A stretch of 64,000 nt of DNA, from NCBI GenBank assembly GCA_013285595.1, contig JABDHF010000002.1, forward strand, positions 22,304 through 86,303, in the 5' to 3' direction. The notes under the pieces were generated by a model. That model searched no databases. It saw only the letters and a program-made list of their open reading frames with translations, and was not told where the DNA came from. Position numbers and translations under genes: made by a program. The DNA is from Bacteroidota bacterium. GTDB lineage: Bacteria > Bacteroidota > Bacteroidia > Chitinophagales > Chitinophagaceae. Position 1 is the first letter of the stretch, and every line of letters begins with the position of its first letter. This document shows positions 20,134 through 28,656 of this stretch, piece by piece.

Positions 20134-20249
20134 CAACATTAACGTTATCCACTGGAATCATTGCGAACATTTTGTATATTTTTTAATAGTGTCCAAGGAA
20201 AATGAAATAGGCACTTATATAGTAAAGCGTTTTATTATCTTAGCGCAAT

Positions 20250-20270
20250 AAAGGATAACTAAACATTATC
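20250..20270 (+). promoter_or_regulatory. Shared leader motif, copy 1 (before aminotransferase)
   Basis: AAAGGATAACTAAACATTAT plus C, ending five bases before the ATG at 20276. The same 21 bases occur inverted at 22905-22925 before the pentapeptide gene. AAGGAT may serve as ribosome binding site, but the identity extends well past it. Confidence 0.55.
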
Positions 20271-20275
20271 AGCCT

Positions 20276-21421
20276 ATGGACTTTAATAAGTATTTCGATA
20301 AAGATGAATATCCAGAGTTAAACAGACAGTTTTTCTTACCACTAAGAGAGAGTGGAGATATTTCTGCTGATCCCTCTGGCTGGACTGATACTCATTCAAA
20401 CGTCGATATTTATTCTCCATTCAAACAAGAAATACAGAACTACTATTCTGATTTTTACAGCCAGCTCAATCCACTAAAAAATAAACTTTTGCCACTTTTT
20501 AGTGAATGGGATGACATTTCTCTACTGCCCGAAAATATTACTCTTTGCCATTCTGCAACAGTAGGGTCTGCAATAACATTAGCTTTCCTAAAGGCGAAAG
20601 GCATTAAAAATGTTATTCTTGAAACCCCAAATTACTTTGCTACCTACTACCAAGCCGAAATCTTAGGGCTTAATATTGTTCGAATTCCAACTTACCATGA
20701 GCAGGGATATTGGTTGAACATTTCCAAAGAAATAATCAAGTGCTATTCGCCGTGCGCTATTTTTCTAACGCAACCTCGTACTGCTTTGGGTATAAATCAA
20801 GAAACAACTGATCTATTGAAATTATCAGCAATGCTCAACCCAAACGATTTTATAATAATTGATGAGGCAACAGAACAAATGTTTCCAAGTAAATTGTACG
20901 ATTTTAATTTCAACAATTTTGAAAACGTAATTAAAATAAGAAGTGTTTTCAAGGGGATGGGTGTAAATGGAGTAAGAATTGCTTACATAATCCATCATAC
21001 AAGACATAGAGCTTTAATTGCCGAAGAAATGGAGGTCATGCAGGGAGCTCTCGACATTCATAGCTTAAAAATGGCAATAGAAATTGCCGCAGATATTCCG
21101 AGGTTTAAACAATTACTTTACATAGCAAATAGTCAAGTCATTGATTTGAGAAAAAAAGCTCAAAATCACATTATTGGATCTAATTGCCATTTATCACAAA
21201 TAACTAACGGATATATTGGAAGCGTTGCGGTAAGACTTTCCGGCGAAAACGAAAAACGTGAATTTGTAGAATATTGCGCACGGAAAAAAATGCCAATAAT
21301 CATCGGCTCTAGTATGGGCTTTCCGAAGCATAACGAATTAGAATTTGTTAGACTAAACTATTTCAATAGGGAACGGCATATCCTTGATGGCTTAGACATA
21401 ATGACAAGCTTTGGACAATAG
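20276..21421 (+). CDS. PLP-dependent aminotransferase, fold type I
   Basis: 381 residues, the usual size of class I/II aminotransferases. Visible marks are ETPNYFATYYQAE (cofactor-stacking region), FLTQPRTALG, the PLP-binding Asp in FIIIDEATEQM, and RSVFKGMGVNGVRIAY, where the Lys would carry the Schiff base and the Arg follows as in the S-x-S-K-x-x-G-x-x-G-x-R pattern. Substrate is unknown; I cannot place it in a biosynthetic family. It sits between the zeta pair and a pentapeptide gene transcribed towards it (stops two bases apart) and shares its leader with three other genes of element B, which suggests a common programme with the amino-acid permease and the CDP-alcohol phosphotransferase. 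AT-rich. Confidence 0.8.
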   Translation: MDFNKYFDKDEYPELNRQFFLPLRESGDISADPSGWTDTHSNVDIYSPFKQEIQNYYSDFYSQLNPLKNKLLPLFSEWDDISLLPENITLCHSATVGSAITLAFLKAKGIKNVILETPNYFATYYQAEILGLNIVRIPTYHEQGYWLNISKEIIKCYSPCAIFLTQPRTALGINQETTDLLKLSAMLNPNDFIIIDEATEQMFPSKLYDFNFNNFENVIKIRSVFKGMGVNGVRIAYIIHHTRHRALIAEEMEVMQGALDIHSLKMAIEIAADIPRFKQLLYIANSQVIDLRKKAQNHIIGSNCHLSQITNGYIGSVAVRLSGENEKREFVEYCARKKMPIIIGSSMGFPKHNELEFVRLNYFNRERHILDGLDIMTSFGQ

Positions 21422-21423
21422 TG

Positions 21424-22902
21424 CTAGGCTACTTTATCTTTTTTGTCAAAAATGATAATATCCTTCACTATTTTCATAAGCCTTTTATATCGATCTGGAC
21501 TAATTTGCAATACTAAATTAAGTCCTGTTTGGCCTGGCAGTAATGTTTTCAGACGAAATGAAAAGTTATTAGACTTTTCAAGGAAGCCGGATTCTAATGT
21601 TAAAATTTCATTGCCTCGCGTAATTTGTTGGCTTCTCGTTTTTATCAGATTGGTTTCAGAGTCAAGTTTATACAACTCAATCTTGAATTTTGTTGAAAAA
21701 ATAAACACGATTAATGGCCACAAATGCTTAATGTCTTCCCAGTGTACAAATATTTCATTTGGAGAATTGTGTTTTATTATTTTCATAAACTTAATAGGTG
21801 CTATCTCCAAAAGATCCTTTAATTCAGTGGAATAAAAACTGAGTTCTAGTGGCCCTTCAACTAGTATGCGACAAACGTCGTCTTGTTCACATTTCGCAAG
21901 AATAATTTTCGCGACGGTAAAGTAATATTCAAGAATTCGCTCCAAAGTCAGAAAAACACCATCAACCGTTCGCTGTAATTCGAGCAAATCTGGGCGTTGT
22001 GATATCGTTTCAGATAATTCCGAACTGACTTCAAATAGTTGAAACAAAGTTCTTAGTCTTATATTGTTTGAATCAAACTGATATAGTAGGAAAGCGTGAA
22101 GCTTTTCAATCTGTAGTTTAAATCTATTAGGATTACGGCAGAGCTTGAGCCAATCACCGATGTCGAATAGATTATCCATTTGTTTTGATACGTCACCTAT
22201 AAGTTTGGGATTGAGAAAATATTCAAGTTTAAATTTCTGAATGTTGTTTACTTCATTTTTTAAAATTTCATCTATAAGTTGTATTGACTTTTTAGCTGTG
22301 CTTTTCTTTGGTTTGCCATCTGCGATTTTCCATATCGAACAGTCAATAACATTCGCTGACGAAAGGCCAAAATTGCCTAGAATTGTCTCAACTTCGATAT
22401 TCATTGCCCTAAAACTACAGTCAAAAATCAAGCTCGACTCGATCATCTTATTCGATGTGATACAACTGCTAAAGACGCAATTTAAAAACTTACAATCGCT
22501 AATAATGACATTGGTAAAGTCACAATTAGTAAACGTGCAATTTGAAAAATCTGATAAAGTTATTGATGTTTGGCTAAAGGTGCAGTTTGAAAAATGACTG
22601 TCTTTTATCCAATTATTATTGTGAGAAGAATTATTGAAATTACATTTTTCAAAAACACAATTCTTAATTCTAGAGTCTTTAATATCAGAATTATTAAAGC
22701 TAACTTGAAGAGCATGTAATGAATCTAAAAAGGATGATATGATATTTGCTTTCGTTAGTTTGTGAATTTTGGTCATTTCACCCGTAAGCCTTGCATTTGA
22801 AATATTCTTTCCTTTAAAGACAAATTCTTTTGCAGCAATAAAAACTATATTGATCTCAAGCTCTGAATTATTTAGATTGCTATTTAAATCGAGGTTAGGC
22901 AT
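21424..22902 (-). CDS. Pentapeptide-repeat-like protein
   Basis: 492 residues. Residues ~30-165 consist of runs such as IKNCVFEKCNF, FSNCTFSQTS, FSNCTFTNCDF and ISDCKFLNCVF, the five-residue F-x-N-C-x pattern of a quadrilateral beta-helix. The remaining ~330 residues are helix-rich (ILKNEVNNIQKFKLEYF ... LLDLLEIAP-type segments) with no motif known to me. There is no signal peptide, so it is cytoplasmic. Pentapeptide proteins act in DNA-gyrase protection, scaffolding or immunity; nothing here decides between these. Its leader contains the shared GGATAACT motif. Confidence 0.65.
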   Translation of the reverse strand: MPNLDLNSNLNNSELEINIVFIAAKEFVFKGKNISNARLTGEMTKIHKLTKANIISSFLDSLHALQVSFNNSDIKDSRIKNCVFEKCNFNNSSHNNNWIKDSHFSNCTFSQTSITLSDFSNCTFTNCDFTNVIISDCKFLNCVFSSCITSNKMIESSLIFDCSFRAMNIEVETILGNFGLSSANVIDCSIWKIADGKPKKSTAKKSIQLIDEILKNEVNNIQKFKLEYFLNPKLIGDVSKQMDNLFDIGDWLKLCRNPNRFKLQIEKLHAFLLYQFDSNNIRLRTLFQLFEVSSELSETISQRPDLLELQRTVDGVFLTLERILEYYFTVAKIILAKCEQDDVCRILVEGPLELSFYSTELKDLLEIAPIKFMKIIKHNSPNEIFVHWEDIKHLWPLIVFIFSTKFKIELYKLDSETNLIKTRSQQITRGNEILTLESGFLEKSNNFSFRLKTLLPGQTGLNLVLQISPDRYKRLMKIVKDIIIFDKKDKVA

Positions 22903-22904
22903 AT

Positions 22905-22925
22905 GATAATGTTTAGTTATCCTTT
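22905..22925 (-). promoter_or_regulatory. Shared leader motif, copy 2 (before pentapeptide gene)
   Basis: Inverted exact copy of 20250-20270, ending two bases before the ATG at 22902. Confidence 0.55.
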
Positions 22926-22944
22926 ATTCAGATAACCAACACTA

Positions 22945-24255
22945 TCAATATTGTTTCTTTTGAAGATTCCTTTGTGCAAATCGCCAAGCTACATGTGCGC
23001 TAATTATCAATAAAAAAACCAGTCCAAACGCCTTCAATGCATCTTCTTCTTTCATCAAAATATCAGTAAATGCAATTAAATATATAGTAGTAGGGATTAA
23101 CAGCATTACACAAAGGCCAATAGTATTAAGGGGTATCTTGAATGGCCTGAGTATATTCGGTTCTCGAATTCTAAGAACGATGAGACTTAAAAACTCAAGT
23201 GTCATGCCTAAAAAGTACATTGATATATCCACTATCAACAACTTGTCAAAAGTAAAGGCAACAAGAAATGTTACAACAATAGCACACAAAAGAATCGATA
23301 AATAGGGAGTTCCAAACCGAGGGTGCAAAGCACATATTTTTTGCGGCAACAGTTTGTCGATAGACATTTTCTCCGGAACTCGTGCGATAGAAAGAAGTAC
23401 TGCTAAGAATATCCCTATTGAGCTAATCATTCCACCAATGGCAACAAACGTGGAGAGCCACTTACCACCAATCTTCTGTGCTAGGACAGGATAACCATTA
23501 TTTTTAAGGTCGGATATTGGAATACCGGAGTTTACAGCGATTACAGTTACAAGAATATACATACAGAAAATCAATACAAAAGCTGAACTAATCCCTTTTA
23601 AGTAAGAAGTAGTTGGTTTCTGAACTTCTTCTGCATAGGTTGTGACATTATCCCACCCTATATAGTTCCAAATGATTGTAAATATCGCCAATCCAAAATA
23701 AGAAGGCGATGAAGTCGTTTTTTGAAGGCCGTTGAAATACAAGTGACTACTACCCAAAAAGAACATAACAATAAAGGGAACTAAAACGAGAATGCCTAAT
23801 ACAATAGACGTTCGGCCTACTTGTACAATTCCTAAAATATTAATGATGGCACCCATCCAAACTATAAGAATGCACATAGGTATTCTATATGGCGCAATTT
23901 CAGGAAATAGAAGACTTGCATACATTATAAATAGTTGCGGGTAGATTGCTAGATCAATAAAGGTGGTTAACCAAGACCACCAGCCCTCATAAAATGCCCA
24001 TCTAAGCCCCAATGCATGTTTAATCCATAAATAATATCCTCCTATTTTAGGCATCATGCCATTTAGTTCAAGTACTGTCAGAATAATGGGTATATCCCAA
24101 AGGATCGGTACTACAATAAGTAGAATGATCGATTGTTTACCACTACAATAAGAAAGTAAAGGTTCTAAGCCGTAAGGACCACCTGAAATAGTAAAAAAAA
24201 TCACTGCAACAAGTGAAAGCGTACTCAGCTTCTTAATTGATGGGTTAGTGGGCAT
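22945..24255 (-). CDS. APC-superfamily amino acid permease
   Basis: 436 residues with about 12 hydrophobic segments. TM1 holds the broken-helix glycine motif FFTISGGPYGLEPL, typical of APC amino-acid/polyamine transporters, and the next loop has MPKIGGYYLWIKHALG. It is an inner-membrane protein and probably moves an amino acid or amine, alone or by exchange; substrate is unknown. The 41-base gap to the pentapeptide gene, same strand, allows co-transcription. It is divergent from the membrane-protein gene at 24351. Confidence 0.85.
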   Translation of the reverse strand: MPTNPSIKKLSTLSLVAVIFFTISGGPYGLEPLLSYCSGKQSIILLIVVPILWDIPIILTVLELNGMMPKIGGYYLWIKHALGLRWAFYEGWWSWLTTFIDLAIYPQLFIMYASLLFPEIAPYRIPMCILIVWMGAIINILGIVQVGRTSIVLGILVLVPFIVMFFLGSSHLYFNGLQKTTSSPSYFGLAIFTIIWNYIGWDNVTTYAEEVQKPTTSYLKGISSAFVLIFCMYILVTVIAVNSGIPISDLKNNGYPVLAQKIGGKWLSTFVAIGGMISSIGIFLAVLLSIARVPEKMSIDKLLPQKICALHPRFGTPYLSILLCAIVVTFLVAFTFDKLLIVDISMYFLGMTLEFLSLIVLRIREPNILRPFKIPLNTIGLCVMLLIPTTIYLIAFTDILMKEEDALKAFGLVFLLIISAHVAWRFAQRNLQKKQY

Positions 24256-24332
24256 TCAGAAACCATAGTTTAGATATAATCATACTTATAAATGTATTAC
24301 TTTTACTTTGCTTTATAACTACACTTTCTAAC

Positions 24333-24350
24333 GAAGGATAACTCTTTATT
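24333..24350 (+). promoter_or_regulatory. Shared leader motif, copy 3 (before membrane protein)
   Basis: GAAGGATAACTCTTTATT directly abuts the ATG at 24351. It shares GAAGGATAACTCTTTATTAT with 26056-26076 inverted, and GGATAACT with copies 1 and 2. Confidence 0.55.
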
Positions 24351-25481
24351 ATGTCAATTTCAGACGCTGAGGGTATTTATGAGAATTATCCAATATTTCG
24401 TTTTATAAAAAGAATAACTTTTTTTACAAGACGAGCGATTGTTTATAAATCGCTTTTGTGGACAATTCTATTTTGCCTTGGTATTCTGTTGGGGTCTTTA
24501 TTGGATGGTACGCTCATTTTATCAGGAGAGAATTGGGGGCTTTTACAACATCCGACAATTTGGGCTTTTTTTTTTATTCAAGCAATCGTACCATTTAGCA
24601 TAAACTTCTCACTAAAAAGGTTATTTCTTTTCTTGAAGAAAAACGACTTAATCGACTCTGACCTAGATTTAGCAAAATATATTGACGTACTAAAAACGTA
24701 TACAACACGCAGCACTAATTTAAGTAGAATGTGTTACTATCTCCTATTTTGCGTGGGTGTAATTTGTTTTGCTTGGAATTCTTATCAAAATCAGGCCCCG
24801 TATAAATTTGTAGGATTCGATTTTTGGGATTCAATAAATCATCCCTTCGGTTATTGGACAACTAGACTATATAAAATTTATCTGTGGCTGTTTTTCTTGC
24901 CGGCCTTGGTTCACATTCAATTTTCAATATTAATGACGGTAAATAAGCTATTAAAAGAAGTAAAAGCAGGAAATCGTTTGAGGTTAAAACCATATCATCA
25001 AGACGGATATGGAGGCGTCGGTAGAATCATAAAAATTGTGATTAATCCAGTTATTCCTGTTTTGATTATTTCTTGCTGCGGGGTTATCGGAGTTTTTATT
25101 ATTCATAGAAATTTTGGGATTACACTAGGTATTGGACTTTTAATTCTTAGTTCTCTATTTATTTTCATCTACTTAGTCCCTGCAGTGAAATTGAGAAAAA
25201 TAATAATCGCCGAAAAAAAAAGACAACTTACTGAAATAAGCAATACGCAGAACTCAATTTTTTATTCTTTGATTAAAAATAAGCCGGACTTAATGCATAG
25301 TAACATAGACGTACTAAATGCCTTGGAACCCGTCACAAAGCAAATAAAATCGATTTCAAACTGGCCATATCTTAATTCCGTTATTAAGGTAATTAGTATC
25401 GTAAATACTCCAATTATCCTGAGTGGAATCAAACAATTAGTACCATTTGCATATGCGATGCTCGGTAATATCAGACACTAA
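24351..25481 (+). CDS. Integral membrane protein of unknown function
   Basis: 376 residues with about six hydrophobic segments (near 32-52, 75-95, 125-142, 180-200, 235-252, 255-275) separated by charged loops; the C-terminal ~90 residues are soluble. I do not recognise a family. The conserved-looking stretch RLKPYHQDGYGGVGRI lies between membrane segments and may be functional. It is transcribed away from the amino-acid permease with the shared leader at its start, so it is probably controlled together with the other element B cargo. Confidence 0.55.
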   Translation: MSISDAEGIYENYPIFRFIKRITFFTRRAIVYKSLLWTILFCLGILLGSLLDGTLILSGENWGLLQHPTIWAFFFIQAIVPFSINFSLKRLFLFLKKNDLIDSDLDLAKYIDVLKTYTTRSTNLSRMCYYLLFCVGVICFAWNSYQNQAPYKFVGFDFWDSINHPFGYWTTRLYKIYLWLFFLPALVHIQFSILMTVNKLLKEVKAGNRLRLKPYHQDGYGGVGRIIKIVINPVIPVLIISCCGVIGVFIIHRNFGITLGIGLLILSSLFIFIYLVPAVKLRKIIIAEKKRQLTEISNTQNSIFYSLIKNKPDLMHSNIDVLNALEPVTKQIKSISNWPYLNSVIKVISIVNTPIILSGIKQLVPFAYAMLGNIRH

Positions 25482-25491
25482 AAATTCTTAG

Positions 25492-26055
25492 TTATTGCTC
25501 AAAAGATAATAGAATTTGTTTCCAATTATAAGTTATCTTATAAACTAAGTTAGATAGAAAGATCAATCCAATCATCCAATAGTAATATTTAAATATTACC
25601 AAGGGAATTTGTAAGACTTCAGGTGCTTGCAACAAAAGAATAGCGCCTAGCCATACTGGAAGAATTGTTAAGGTCCCCAGTAGTCTTTGCGGAGGAAACA
25701 ATGGTTTGCCATCTAACAAAATATTCCTCATGGACAAAAGAAATACTTCGCGCAATATTGCCAGAGAGCAAGGAAGTATGGGCATTCCTCTAGCTATCGC
25801 ATATGTCAGCGAAATAATAGTCAAAAACTTATCTCCGAATAAATCTAGAATGCCTCCGGTATTACTTGTAGAGGATAGTTTTCTTGCAACAAAGCCATCT
25901 AACATATCACTAATGCAGGCATAGGAAAGCAGCGCTGTTGAGAAAATATTATTGTGACAATTTAGAGCAATAGTAATAAACCCTAATCCAGCTAACGCTC
26001 TACTTAGTGTTATACTCTGTATTAAAATCAATTTCTTTTGTCGCAGAGAAAGCAT
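25492..26055 (-). CDS. CDP-alcohol phosphatidyltransferase family protein
   Basis: 187 residues. It carries the full family signature D-x2-D-G-x2-A-R-x8-G-x3-D-x3-D as SDMLDGFVARK followed by TGGILDLFGDK, which coordinates two metal ions and the CDP leaving group. Multiple hydrophobic helices place it in the inner membrane. It would join an alcohol head group to a CDP-linked lipid, or a similar pair; the alcohol is unknown. Next to an aminotransferase and an amino-acid permease, an amino-alcohol head group is a thinkable but unproven substrate. The ATG lies 12 bases after the integrase stop, and the shared leader motif overlaps the end of the integrase gene. Confidence 0.85.
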   Translation of the reverse strand: MLSLRQKKLILIQSITLSRALAGLGFITIALNCHNNIFSTALLSYACISDMLDGFVARKLSSTSNTGGILDLFGDKFLTIISLTYAIARGMPILPCSLAILREVFLLSMRNILLDGKPLFPPQRLLGTLTILPVWLGAILLLQAPEVLQIPLVIFKYYYWMIGLIFLSNLVYKITYNWKQILLSFEQ

Positions 26056-26076
26056 GATAATAAAGAGTTATCCTTC
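26056..26076 (-). promoter_or_regulatory. Shared leader motif, copy 4 (before CDP-alcohol transferase)
   Basis: Inverted copy of GAAGGATAACTCTTTATTAT. It includes the last codons and stop of the integrase gene (E-G-stop reads GAA GGA TAA), so it cannot be only a leader of free non-coding DNA. A weaker relative, AGGGATAATTCTTTTATTAA, precedes the integrase itself (27070-27050). Confidence 0.5.
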
Positions 26077-27033
26077 ATTGGAACAACTAAATATATCAAT
26101 AGAGAAATCCTTTCTAGGGTGTTTTGTTCGAAGAATTTGTTTCTGTTTTTCCTTATTGACATGCGTGTAAATTTGTGTAGTCATTATAGAACTATGACCT
26201 AGCATGGATTGAATGTATTTTATGTCAACATCTTTTTCCAGAAGAAGAGTTGCAAAGGAATGTCTAAAGACATGGGGGGTAACGTGCGTTTGTATTTTCG
26301 CTTTCTTTGATAAGGCACTTACAATATTTCTTATAGACTGATCGGATAGTTTATTGTTGAAGCGATTTACTAAGAAATAGTCATTAGCAGCTTTTATTTT
26401 GCTATGAGATATTCGCCTATATTTTTTCAAGAGAGTAATAGTCTCTTTATTGCAGATCTGAATAATTCGTTCCTTTTCCCCTTTTCCTTTTATGATAACT
26501 TGGCCAGAATTCAAGTCAATTTGATTATCCTTGAGGTTCGAAATTTCAGAAACTCTTCCACCAGTCGCAAAGAGCAGTTCGATCACCGCAATATTTCTTA
26601 TCTCTGCAAAATATGAATAACAGTTTTTGTCTTCCGACGTTGCATTAGCGTTATATACGGACTTAAAGATGTCGCAAATTTCTTTTATGTTCAGTGCTCG
26701 TGGAAGTTGTTTAGGTTCCTTTATTTTTATCCGCATTTTTCGCAACGGATTCAATGAAACAACATCATCGAATTCTAGATAGTTGAACATAGCTTTGATT
26801 GTTGCAATCTTTCTTTTTATTGATTTAGCTTTTAGACCTGAGATTACTTCCAGATAATCACGCACCTCAACCTTTGTAATTTTGACAACGTCTATACTAT
26901 AGCCTTTGTCCAACAAGAACTTCTGGAATTGATTTAAATCGGTCTGATATGCCTTTATCGTTTTTGAGCTAAGGTTCTTTTCAAATTTGCAGTGACTGAT
27001 AAATTCGCTTGTAGCAATTGGAAGAGTACACAT
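26068..27033 (-). CDS. Tyrosine recombinase (XerC/D-like), element B integrase
   Basis: 321 residues: N-terminal SAM-like core-binding domain (~5-90) and catalytic domain. The catalytic set is visible: Arg in LLFATGGRVSEISNL, Lys in IIKGKGEKER, H-x-x-R in TPHVFRHSFATLL, His in LGHSSIMTTQIY, where the Tyr is the nucleophile. It lies at the right end of element B, ~240 bases from the internal att-like site 27273-27286, the usual place for an integrase. It differs in class from the element C integrase (no arm-binding N-terminal extension), so B and C are not simple duplicates. Confidence 0.9.
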   Translation of the reverse strand: MCTLPIATSEFISHCKFEKNLSSKTIKAYQTDLNQFQKFLLDKGYSIDVVKITKVEVRDYLEVISGLKAKSIKRKIATIKAMFNYLEFDDVVSLNPLRKMRIKIKEPKQLPRALNIKEICDIFKSVYNANATSEDKNCYSYFAEIRNIAVIELLFATGGRVSEISNLKDNQIDLNSGQVIIKGKGEKERIIQICNKETITLLKKYRRISHSKIKAANDYFLVNRFNNKLSDQSIRNIVSALSKKAKIQTHVTPHVFRHSFATLLLEKDVDIKYIQSMLGHSSIMTTQIYTHVNKEKQKQILRTKHPRKDFSIDIFSCSNEG

Positions 27034-27272
27034 TATAATATTTGTTTAGGTTAATAAAAGAATTATCCCTACAAATATGATATCCCTTATCGTGCCGTCC
27101 TATTGTTATGCCATTACTAGTTTCTGTGGAGCAAATAAATGGTAACAGAATTTGCCATGTAGCTACTTGTATCGTTGTGTTGCAATAACAAAGTAAAGCG
27201 GAACAATACCAGTAAAATCAATACTTGTAGCTGTTTTGAATATTTAATTATAGAAATGGAAAGTAACGGGAG
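27034..27272. other. Right end of element B, non-coding
   Basis: Integrase leader plus right arm. It contains AAAATCAATACTT near 27216, a partial match to the arm sequence seen at the other sites, and GCAATAACAAA near 27182, also found at the right end of element C near 47880. Confidence 0.35.
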
Positions 27273-27286
27273 CCGCGATACAGAAT
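27273..27286 (-). other. Internal att-like site between elements B and C
   Basis: CCGCGATACAGAAT, identical to 18973-18986. The arm at 27301-27325 has the same orientation and distance as at the left boundary site, so this looks like a true left end of element C. Confidence 0.55.
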
Positions 27287-27615
27287 CTAATCAATTCCTT
27301 GAAACGCACTAAAATCAATGCTCTTCAATTAAAAAAGATTTTGAAGTAACATTATAGCAACAAAAACAAGTCAACCACTAGAAAACAGAAGAAAACAAAG
27401 GAAAGACACATCCAACTATAAATCAGTTTCTTAGAACTTTTTTACACCATCATTCTAATGGTTTAGATGCAATTTTTATGGTAACAAAAATCGAAGCTAC
27501 CTTTAAGATTCAACGCTTATTTTAGTTTCTCGCAAATATCTAAAATAAGGTCGGTTCTTATTTTAGATTCCAACTGGAAAACGAATTAACGAAAGCCATA
27601 CCATGCAAGAATTTA
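27287..27615. repeat. Left-end region of element C
   Basis: No gene. It holds the arm (27301-27325), AAACAAAGGAAAGACA (27393-27408, a variant of the A and B left-end motif), and a stretch near 27470-27495 (TTTTTATGGTAACAAAAA) similar to the DNA before fic in element A (near 14155). Confidence 0.45.
27516..27566. promoter_or_regulatory. Orphan copy of the Fic operator
   Basis: CTTATTTTAG at 27516-27525, CTAAAATAAG at 27540-27549 and CTTATTTTAG at 27557-27566. Spacing of 24 and 17 bases matches the fic operator at 15372, 15396 and 15413 exactly, but no gene starts here. It suggests that element C once carried a fic gene, later deleted. Confidence 0.5.
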
Positions 27616-28365
27616 CTAGATGTTTTTCAGTTTGTTTACCACATTCTTAATATACCAATTGGGCAATTCCTCCTCTGGTACTTGCAAATGGATTTTCTTG
27701 TCTCGATTTACGCGGGCGATCAAATGTGAGCTCTCTTTTGAGTTATCAAACAGATAAGACTTGTAACTCGCCTTTAGCGCATTCAACAATAACCCAAGAG
27801 ACCGAGAATATCTCGCTTTGATTTTATCAGCACTCACATGATGGCCGCCTTCAGCTACCCGTGTAGCTACCCTGTCAATATTCAATTTGTAGTTATCAAG
27901 ACAAACATAATATAAGTACACTTTATATCCTTGCTCGGTTGCTTTCTTGATAAAGGAAACTTTGTCCTTGTGGCTCATTACAGTTTCAAAAGAAAAATCG
28001 TTCCCGTTTTCAAGATTAAACTCTCTTAAGAACTCGGATATTATTGCAGCAGAATATTTAGGCGTTATGTCGGTTATAGACTTAACTTTCAGATTGTTTC
28101 TTTCTACAAAAAAGATCGATTTGAGTTTATCAAGATCGGACTTCTCTTTCACAAAAGAAGATTGTTCGAAAAAGTTATAGAGTATTTCTGTATTAGCTTT
28201 GACCCCGTATTTATTTAGACCTATCCCAAGCCCATTTGTAATGCTTCTTTCAATATCATCCGCATTAATATAATAACCAAGATCAACGGTAGAAGGAAGT
28301 AATTGCAGGATTGTTGATTTGCCTGATCCATTAGGCCCTGCGAAAATCCGTAAGCGTTTTTCCAT
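27616..28365 (-). CDS. Zeta toxin family P-loop kinase (second copy)
   Basis: 249 residues. Walker A AGPNGSGKST at 9-18, then YYINADDIERSI, FSFETVMSHKDKVSFIKKA and GGHHVSADKIKARYSRSLG, all alignable with the element B toxin at 19088-19885. Its ATG overlaps the TAA of the upstream small gene by one base (TAATG), a classical coupling arrangement for toxin-antitoxin pairs. The substrate is unknown; family members phosphorylate sugar nucleotides or similar molecules. Clear divergence from the B copy indicates an old paralogue or separate acquisition rather than recent duplication. Confidence 0.8.
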   Translation of the reverse strand: MEKRLRIFAGPNGSGKSTILQLLPSTVDLGYYINADDIERSITNGLGIGLNKYGVKANTEILYNFFEQSSFVKEKSDLDKLKSIFFVERNNLKVKSITDITPKYSAAIISEFLREFNLENGNDFSFETVMSHKDKVSFIKKATEQGYKVYLYYVCLDNYKLNIDRVATRVAEGGHHVSADKIKARYSRSLGLLLNALKASYKSYLFDNSKESSHLIARVNRDKKIHLQVPEEELPNWYIKNVVNKLKNI

Positions 28366-28622
28366 TAAGAAAGGGACATGACTTTTTGAATTTTAACTTT
28401 AGCAGCAACCTTCTTTATTTTACCAATTACTTTAGTAGTTTCATCAGGATTGATACGAACGATCTTACTTCCTCTTACAACAGTTATTGACGCATTACTT
28501 TTAAATGCTTTTTCTTTTACCATAGAGGGCAGACGCTTTATAGCAATCTTTATTTCCCTTTCAAACAAGGCATCCTTGGATTCAGCTTTTTTGTGTGCGA
28601 TTAAATTTGCCGCTTTTTTCAT
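28365..28622 (-). CDS. Probable antitoxin partner (second copy)
   Basis: 85 residues from the ATG at 28622 (MKKAANLIAHKKAESK...). Upstream in-frame starts exist at 28640 (ATG) and 28655 (TTG). I chose 28622 because a TATCTTTA box lies four bases before it, exactly as for the element B antitoxin. Basic, helix then strand (ITVVRGSKIVRINPDE). No named family recognised; the role is inferred from coupling to the toxin. Confidence 0.55.
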   Translation of the reverse strand: MKKAANLIAHKKAESKDALFEREIKIAIKRLPSMVKEKAFKSNASITVVRGSKIVRINPDETTKVIGKIKKVAAKVKIQKVMSLS

Positions 28623-28626
28623 AATA

Positions 28627-28634
28627 TAAAGATA
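28627..28634 (-). promoter_or_regulatory. -7-like box of the zeta antitoxin gene (element C)
   Basis: TATCTTTA on the minus strand just before the ATG at 28622, with a possible -33 TTG near 28655. It matches the element B arrangement at 20126-20133. Confidence 0.4.
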
Positions 28635-28656
28635 CGACATTGTCCGATTTGTCAAG

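Larger units (their letters stand above)
18978..27278. mobile_element. Element B: zeta toxin pair, small-molecule genes, integrase
   Basis: This element of ~8.3 kb lies between the two internal att-like sites. A toxin-antitoxin pair is at its left end and a tyrosine recombinase at its right end, the same plan as element C. The cargo between is metabolic or membrane related rather than classical defence. Four genes share a common leader motif (see 20250, 22905, 24333, 26056). Confidence 0.5.

Noticed and set aside
20276-27033. Element B as a conjugative transposon
   Set aside because: No relaxase, coupling protein or tra genes are seen in any of the three elements.
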